Source: Candidatus Falkowbacteria bacterium CG23_combo_of_CG06-09_8_20_14_all_49_15 (lineage in GTDB: Bacteria > Patescibacteriota > Patescibacteriia > Patescibacteriales > UM-FILTER-48-10). Taken from it: a stretch of DNA of 12,792 nt. The notes below the pieces were generated by a model, which saw nothing but the letters and a program-made list of their open reading frames with translations, made no database searches and was not told where the DNA came from. The stretch is taken from assembly GCA_002771615.1 (NCBI GenBank), contig PCSD01000051.1, positions 2,946 through 15,737 on the forward strand, in the 5' to 3' direction. Below are positions 10,001-12,792 of the stretch, one piece after another. Made by a program: the position numbers and the translations under genes. The stretch's first letter is position 1. Every line of letters begins with the position of its first letter.

Positions 10001-10296
10001 AATTCTGTTCTAATTCTTGTTGTTAATTTTTTTCCATGCGGAGCGCCTGCTATTACTCGCTCTACAGTTTCCAATGCTCTCGGCACAGGGCTGGAATAAC
10101 CTTTTATTGCATCTTTGCCTTCTAACTTCTCTCCAAAATCAGTCGCCTCTTTTTTACCTTCTTCAGTGAGCGAGCCGTCTTTATCCTTATCGCCGTGTCT
10201 AAGAAAAATTAAATGAATCTGCACATTTTTACCTTTGTCAATTATTTCATTTTCGTGAGTTTGATTTAATCTATTAAATTGTGTTTGATTTTCCAT
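7012..10296 (-). CDS. Fusion: histidine phosphatase - PEP-synthase-like ATP-binding domain - unknown middle - phosphohistidine swivel domain
   Basis: This 1094-residue protein joins two enzymes. Residues about 25-258 are a histidine phosphatase (phosphoglycerate mutase superfamily): LRHG at 32-35, Arg73 in SSPVPRALETV, and a second His176 in NGTHQS. Residues 263-575 are the ATP-grasp domain of PEP synthase/pyruvate phosphate dikinase, with GGKGASLGEL (282-291), VRSSATSED (375-383), ESGIAFSVHP (448-457), EAGFGLGEAIVSGSITPDSY (468-487) and QSRPITTL (568-575). Residues 576-980 are a mostly helical region I cannot name, in the place where the acceptor-binding domain lies in rifampin-phosphotransferase-like enzymes. 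Residues 985-1088 are the mobile swivel domain, with GGVLCHAAI and acceptor His1047. The C-terminal PEP/pyruvate TIM barrel is absent, so it should not make PEP. By family logic, ATP phosphorylates His1047, which passes the phosphate to an unknown acceptor. It is the last gene of its operon, 94 bases after the carbamoyltransferase-like gene. The ATG at 10296 lacks a Shine-Dalgarno sequence; Met263 (9510) is an alternative internal start. Confidence 0.9.
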   Translation of the reverse strand: MENQTQFNRLNQTHENEIIDKGKNVQIHLIFLRHGDKDKDGSLTEEGKKEATDFGEKLEGKDAIKGYSSPVPRALETVERVIAGAPHGKKLTTRIRTELGIRPCSKDFFKKFREKENEGFGEAAEWYLSYGEQKPDAETSSPHEIAEDLAFALDRFIRMSDRLNSGSNIDLVNGTHQSMPEALLKEIMVREKEGKKIVGFEKLEEIGGALQPTESMEFLIKTDGSGEKELKLYFRGHEYDLDMNIINKLVGAYRKRTKKTRIMNKLILPFQELTINDVNCAGGKGASLGELAKAGVPVPDGFVLLSSAFDQFLKDTDLIQEIEAILSGVNHKKIHTVENASEKIQFLIISREMPENIKIEILKFYKKLDNKLVAVRSSATSEDSASAAWAGQLESYLNTTEETLLENVKKCWASLFTPRAIFYRFEKRLRRDKISVAVVVQKMIDAEESGIAFSVHPVTQDENQIIIEAGFGLGEAIVSGSITPDSYVIEKQRLKIIDINVNEQKRALYKKSKGGSAWKNLGEMGKTQVLTEKEIIALSKIIIKIENHYGFPCDIEWAKEKGNFYIVQSRPITTLRMKRKNRKFDLKKGIIVPSNISIFDIDRGSNYFSVVSRKSVLLIRSCFPWGYCDNNRYKKIFGFPSPHKPFYDSQRNIFVDKGAIVIERKEALIKIKRDNNYLYKIANRCQEDGDSLWRESLKIKNADFSKKTDKELLSIFKKGIEDEINLCAYLMFPLSLQGFFEESIKKQIAQNSQDQKTADYYFQILTTPARQNFGYFEQIAILKLAAAYQRYNNLVSIDKKIYDYLFKFDILGTKYGTGKMWSKKEIIARIKYLSKQSPQRKLKYLLNLPGQSDKQVKEVLIKLKADKDFRELIRITRLYVYLRTYRTDIISGAFANMFSLFEEIAKRNGLDSNLILECLPNEIIDNNFPDKKIIIKRATTNIIRGVDGKIYCVFGNKAIKVYKKLLINAKQVAIKKETKKENFDELPGVIANAGFTRGFVRIVLDNSEINKVKAGDILVSSMTTPDFVPAMEKASAFITDEGGVLCHAAIISREMQKPCIIGTGRATTVLKDDDLVEVDANRGIVRILKKVKQQ
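9508..9517 (-). other. Vestigial gene boundary or internal start at the fusion seam
   Basis: On the minus strand the bases AAGGATAATG (9517-9508) combine a Shine-Dalgarno-like AAGGA with the stop-start overlap TAATG. The ATG is Met263, followed by the usual N-terminus of a stand-alone PEP-synthase-like protein. The TAA is one base out of the present frame. The spacing from AAGGA to ATG is only two bases, too short for an efficient site, so use as a start is uncertain. Confidence 0.45.
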
Positions 10297-10390
10297 AATG
10301 ATAAAATGAAAGGATATAATTAAATTTGTCGGAACTTATAGTTAATCCAACAATAATCTATGTATCTTGTTTGGAAACTACAGTTTTTTA

Positions 10391-11317
10391 TTAAAATTTT
10401 TTGTTTACCTTTAAAAAATGAATCATTGTGGCTAACGCGCACTCAGTAAAATACAATCTTTTAGTCCAAAGCGATTTGGGGTGTGAATCAACATCCTGCT
10501 CAACTTCAAAAACACGGGGTGAGATATGATGGAAAAATGCCCCCTTCTTCATCCGATTGATATGACCAATATTTATCGGCTTGTAGTTTTTCATTATTTC
10601 CGACTCGAGTTCTTTTGGAAAATCCTTAATCCCTTTTTGCAAGGCTCTGGTCGAAAACAGGATATCAACTTTTGATATGAAGTCGTCAAGCTTGCCATAT
10701 TCAATGGACCCGATCCCATTCTTGCCAGCAAGTTCTTCCACCTCCTTAGGCAACGGGCAAATTCCTAAAGCATCAATATAAAGTCTTGCTTTATATAATC
10801 CAAATACCGGTACGCATTCTTTTATTACTCTGTTTATCCCCGGAGTTCCATATATGCCGATTTGCAAATTTTTCAGCTTGCCCAGATACATCATCATCAT
10901 GAATAATACCACCGCCGGAGCAAAGCCATAGCTTTCGCTTCCGCTGCCGCAATTTATTACCGGCACGCTTGAATTTTCGGCAGCGATCTTAGCCGCATTG
11001 TCATCCGGATGCCTGAGGACAATTAAATCGCAAAATTCCGAATATTGTCTGATTGTATCGCCTAAGCTTTCCCCCTTGCCCATTGAGAGCTCTTCTGCAC
11101 TGTTAGCTCCTATCCATCCTCCCCCGGCCCTCAAAATAGCTGATTGAAAAGCGTTTCTGTTCCGAGTGGAGGATGCAAAAAATAAAGTTGCAATGACCTT
11201 ACCTTTCAGGATATCGCTTGCGATTCCCTTTTTGGCAAATTTAACTCCTAAACGGATTATTTTCTCATATTCTATTTTGTTAAGATCCGTGGAAGATATC
11301 AAATTTTTCATTTTCAT
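10391..11317 (-). CDS. Aspartate/ornithine carbamoyltransferase-like protein with altered active site
   Basis: The 308-residue length and the order of motifs are those of the aspartate carbamoyltransferase (PyrB) fold. The carbamoyl-phosphate loop STRTR reads STRNR (50-54). The 80s loop is MGKGESLGDTI (79-89), with the catalytic Lys81. RHP (102-104) is kept, as are FSTR with Arg224 in the aspartate-binding region and a late HHISPRV (263-269) in place of HPLPRV, followed by a normal C-terminal helix region. The key HPTQ motif after the N-x-G-x-G-S block is replaced by YGFA (130-133), removing the His that polarises the carbonyl of carbamoyl phosphate. It is therefore a paralogue with changed or lost chemistry, not a credible PyrB or ArgF. 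Its ATG overlaps the stop of the upstream amidohydrolase (ATGA) and has a strong AAGGAG five bases upstream (11328-11323), so the two are translationally coupled. A second in-frame ATG two codons later is less well spaced. Confidence 0.88.
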   Translation of the reverse strand: MKMKNLISSTDLNKIEYEKIIRLGVKFAKKGIASDILKGKVIATLFFASSTRNRNAFQSAILRAGGGWIGANSAEELSMGKGESLGDTIRQYSEFCDLIVLRHPDDNAAKIAAENSSVPVINCGSGSESYGFAPAVVLFMMMMYLGKLKNLQIGIYGTPGINRVIKECVPVFGLYKARLYIDALGICPLPKEVEELAGKNGIGSIEYGKLDDFISKVDILFSTRALQKGIKDFPKELESEIMKNYKPINIGHINRMKKGAFFHHISPRVFEVEQDVDSHPKSLWTKRLYFTECALATMIHFLKVNKKF

Positions 11318-12300
11318 ATTTTCTCCTTTAATATATTATAATGCTCAATCGCATTTACGGCGAATTGAGCATATATAGAACTCAAATCCCGCACAACTTC
11401 ATTGTCCACTTTCATATTGGATGAATGTAGCGGGCCAGTCTCTAAGGCTTTCTTGCTATTTGCCGCGCCCACTGCCATATAAATCCCGTTTATCCTTTTT
11501 TGTCTTAAACTTTCCAAATAAAAAGAAAAGTCTTCTCCGGCAAAAATCTTCATATCATCCCTAAAATAATAATCATCTATCACTTCTTTGACGGATTTTT
11601 TCGCGACATCGACCAATTGTGAATCGCGATGAACTACCGGCCTATATCCCGGCCTTCTTTTGACTTCAATATCAACGCCGCCTTCTTTATCTATTTCCGC
11701 CAAATGTCTGTCAACGACATCTTTAACCTCCCTTTTAATGAGGGTGCAAATTTCATTTGAATCCTTTTTATAATCTTCTGAAAAAACTCTTACTACCCAA
11801 GTTTTCTTCTGACTTTGAAGTAGGACATTGTATGCATCCATTCTCTTATCTGGGCCGGCGGTGGCTACCAAAGCTTTTCCTGTTTTTGCCATTGGCTTAA
11901 AAAGTTTGTTTAGCCTGACCGTCAATTCGGAAAATATCAAATCCAGATTTGGGTCATTATAGGCATTGATGATCGAACCTCCGGGGCCTTTCAGCTCAAT
12001 ATCGATTTCGCCTGAGCTAGGCAAAAAAACCCCTTCCTTGGTAAAAACTTCGCCTCTCTGTAAATCACTACTAACGTGCATCCCAATAAATGCATCTATA
12101 TTGTCTCTCAATCCGCTTTTTTCCAGATATTTAATGATCTTAATAGCGCCACTTTCTTTTTGATGGGCCTTCTCTTCGCTTGGCTGGAATATTAATAAGA
12201 CATTGCCCTGGAGCTCGCCTTTGTCGGAAATTTCTTTAATTATTATAGATGCCCCTAATAATCCGCTGGTATGTAAATCGTGCCCACAGGCATGCATCAC
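11314..12300 (-). CDS. M20D-type amidohydrolase, C-terminal part (shifted frame)
   Basis: This is the larger part of a zinc/manganese amidohydrolase of the M20D type (hippurate hydrolase, N-acyl-amino-acid amidohydrolase), which cleaves an amide on an amino-acid-like substrate. Joined to the upstream piece by a -1 shift, the protein has 441 residues. Numbered on the joined product, the metal and catalytic motifs are ACGHDLH (117-123; ligands Cys118 and His120), QPSEE (152-156), the GMHV histidine His188, GEDFS (368-372) and PLH with His405, all intact. The dimerisation domain sits between about 210 and 330. Its usual GGHAA motif reads GGSII (220-224), so the substrate-binding His is missing. 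The piece can be read from GTG at 12300, but that would start inside the metal site. An independent protein is therefore unlikely. It overlaps the carbamoyltransferase-like gene by four bases. Confidence 0.88.
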   Translation of the reverse strand: MMHACGHDLHTSGLLGASIIIKEISDKGELQGNVLLIFQPSEEKAHQKESGAIKIIKYLEKSGLRDNIDAFIGMHVSSDLQRGEVFTKEGVFLPSSGEIDIELKGPGGSIINAYNDPNLDLIFSELTVRLNKLFKPMAKTGKALVATAGPDKRMDAYNVLLQSQKKTWVVRVFSEDYKKDSNEICTLIKREVKDVVDRHLAEIDKEGGVDIEVKRRPGYRPVVHRDSQLVDVAKKSVKEVIDDYYFRDDMKIFAGEDFSFYLESLRQKRINGIYMAVGAANSKKALETGPLHSSNMKVDNEVVRDLSSIYAQFAVNAIEHYNILKEKI

Positions 12301-12638
12301 GCCTTTTTTTTCGAACGCGGCTCGTGACTTTCGTCTTCGTCAATCGGCAAAGCGTCAATGTCTGCTCTTAATGCGATTGTTGGCCCTTCTTTTTTACCTT
12401 CAACCACTGCTATTACACCAGTTCCTCCTATTCCTTCGGCAACGATCTTAATCTTTTGGGTTTTTAAAAAATTGATGATCCTCTGCGCTGTTTCAAATTC
12501 TTCTCCACCCAATTCAGGATTTTCATGAAGCTCTTGATAAATTTTTAACATTTCTGGCGTTAGCTGTTCGGAGCGATGTTTAATGAATTCCGATATGTTG
12601 AATTTTATATTTTCAAACTGTCCGATTTGTTCATTCAT
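12297..12638 (-). CDS. M20D-type amidohydrolase, N-terminal part
   Basis: These 113 residues hold the first third of an M20D amidohydrolase: LTPEMLKIYQELHENPELGGEEFET (26-50), GTGVIAVVEG (72-81) and the family hallmark ALRADIDALPI (89-99). The frame then runs through three Lys codons in a stretch of eight A and ends at TGA, just where the family expects GVMHACGHD, which is encoded in the -1 frame. There are about 25 more residues before the first conserved block than is usual. The ATG at 12638 has no Shine-Dalgarno sequence, and no clear promoter is visible in the 106 bases before the divergent gene. As a separate product it would lack every metal ligand after the first block, so either it is fused by frameshifting or the gene is broken. 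Confidence 0.85.
   Translation of the reverse strand: MNEQIGQFENIKFNISEFIKHRSEQLTPEMLKIYQELHENPELGGEEFETAQRIINFLKTQKIKIVAEGIGGTGVIAVVEGKKEGPTIALRADIDALPIDEDESHEPRSKKKA
12303..12309 (-). other. dnaX-type -1 slippery heptamer A-AAA-AAG
   Basis: In the incoming frame the codons are TCG AAA AAA AAG GCG TGA. The last seven bases of the run form A AAA AAG in the phase used by E. coli dnaX. A -1 slip makes the next codon GGC, giving Lys-Gly-Val-Met-His and continuing the family motif without loss or gain of residues. A run of eight A is also a classic site for RNA polymerase slippage, mutation or an assembly error, so function is not proven. I see no convincing upstream Shine-Dalgarno stimulator and only a weak downstream hairpin (GCC/GGC). 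Confidence 0.6.
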
Positions 12639-12708
12639 AGTGTTTAATCAATAAAAAAAAGGTAAAAATGGCGCGTTTAACTCGTTTTTGTAAAAACTAT
12701 TTTTATTG

Positions 12709-12761
12709 GCTCTAGACTAGATACTTCTATGCTATAATGGCAATATGAAGCTAACTAGAGC
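12709..12761. repeat. CTAGA inverted repeats around a promoter (operator-like)
   Basis: GCTCTAG (12709-12715) and CTAGAGC (12755-12761) are a perfect seven-base inverted repeat flanking the promoter and start codon. The left arm overlaps a second perfect palindrome, TCTAG-A-CTAGA (12711-12721), placed where the -35 region should be. The arrangement fits binding of a dimeric regulator on both sides of the -10 box, but no regulator is visible in the window. Confidence 0.45.
12730..12738 (+). promoter_or_regulatory. Extended -10 promoter for a leaderless plus-strand transcript
   Basis: TGCTATAAT is a perfect extended -10 element (TG at 12730-12731, TATAAT at 12733-12738). No good -35 lies at normal spacing, which extended -10 promoters tolerate. 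Transcription would start near 12745, the A of an ATG. Confidence 0.7.
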
Positions 12762-12792
12762 TAAAATTTCTATTTACGAAATTAAAAAAATT
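12745..12792 (+). CDS. Start of an unidentified gene, truncated by the window
   Basis: Sixteen codons are visible, beginning MKLTRAKISIYEIKKI, with no stop before the edge. It is the only plus-strand gene here and diverges from the amidohydrolase operon. The predicted transcript start coincides with the A of the ATG, so translation would be leaderless. The visible residues are Lys- and Ile-rich and too few to assign a family. Confidence 0.6.
   Translation, partial: MKLTRAKISIYEIKKI

Noticed and set aside
10297..10390. Short palindromes (AACTATAAGTT, AACTGTAGTT) in the gap before the fusion gene as operator or terminator.
   Set aside because: Stems are four base pairs and A/T-rich, without a U-tract or a convincing promoter beside them.
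10391..11317. Annotation as pyrB or argF.
   Set aside because: Loss of the HPTQ motif and the lack of any neighbouring pyrimidine or arginine genes make either name unsafe.
12295..12300. GTG/ATG at the start of the second amidohydrolase frame as a genuine independent start.
   Set aside because: It would begin inside the ACGHD metal site and discard the conserved ADIDALP block. No ribosome binding site precedes it.

Overview
The window looks like a piece of a bacterial genome from the Candidate Phyla Radiation (Patescibacteria, probably the Parcubacteria side). This is an inference from three things: the gene set (LemA, a short type IV pilus ATPase, a eukaryote-like isoleucyl-tRNA synthetase), a secreted protein ending in two Gly-Glu-Ala-Trp-Tyr repeats of a kind I associate with that group, and the general lack of Shine-Dalgarno sequences. 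No rRNA or other marker fixes the lineage. All complete genes lie on the minus strand. One gene start at the right edge reads on the plus strand. No intergenic gap exceeds about 250 bases, and I see no tRNA, rRNA, CRISPR array or insertion sequence.

Left half (1-6850, roughly half G+C by eye): in transcription order these are a secreted protein with a degenerate trypsin/HtrA-like domain and two C-terminal repeats (6760-5030), ileS of the eukaryotic/archaeal type (4904-1980), a GspE/PilB-type ATPase with its own good promoter (1823-639), and lemA (596-30). These read as ordinary chromosomal housekeeping and envelope genes.

Right half (about 6885-12700, clearly richer in A+T, about one third to two fifths G+C by eye): a three-cistron cluster read leftwards and closed by a clear intrinsic terminator at 6856-6884. 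It encodes (i) an M20D-type amidohydrolase whose reading frame is split at a run of eight A, precisely at a dnaX-type slippery heptamer, so that a -1 shift restores the full protein; (ii) an aspartate/ornithine-carbamoyltransferase-like protein that keeps the phosphate-binding loop but has lost the catalytic His-Pro-Thr-Gln motif, and whose start overlaps the amidohydrolase stop; and (iii) a 1094-residue fusion of a histidine phosphatase to a PEP-synthase-like ATP-binding domain, an unrecognised middle domain and a phosphohistidine swivel domain, without the PEP/pyruvate barrel. The set looks like a small-molecule modification pathway: one enzyme making or breaking an amide, one possibly transferring a carbamoyl-like group, and one phosphotransferase carrying its own phosphatase. 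The substrate cannot be read from the sequence. This cluster is the best candidate for something undescribed.

Right edge: an extended -10 promoter sits so close to an ATG that the predicted transcript is leaderless. It drives a truncated plus-strand gene and is flanked by CTAGA-containing inverted repeats that resemble an operator.
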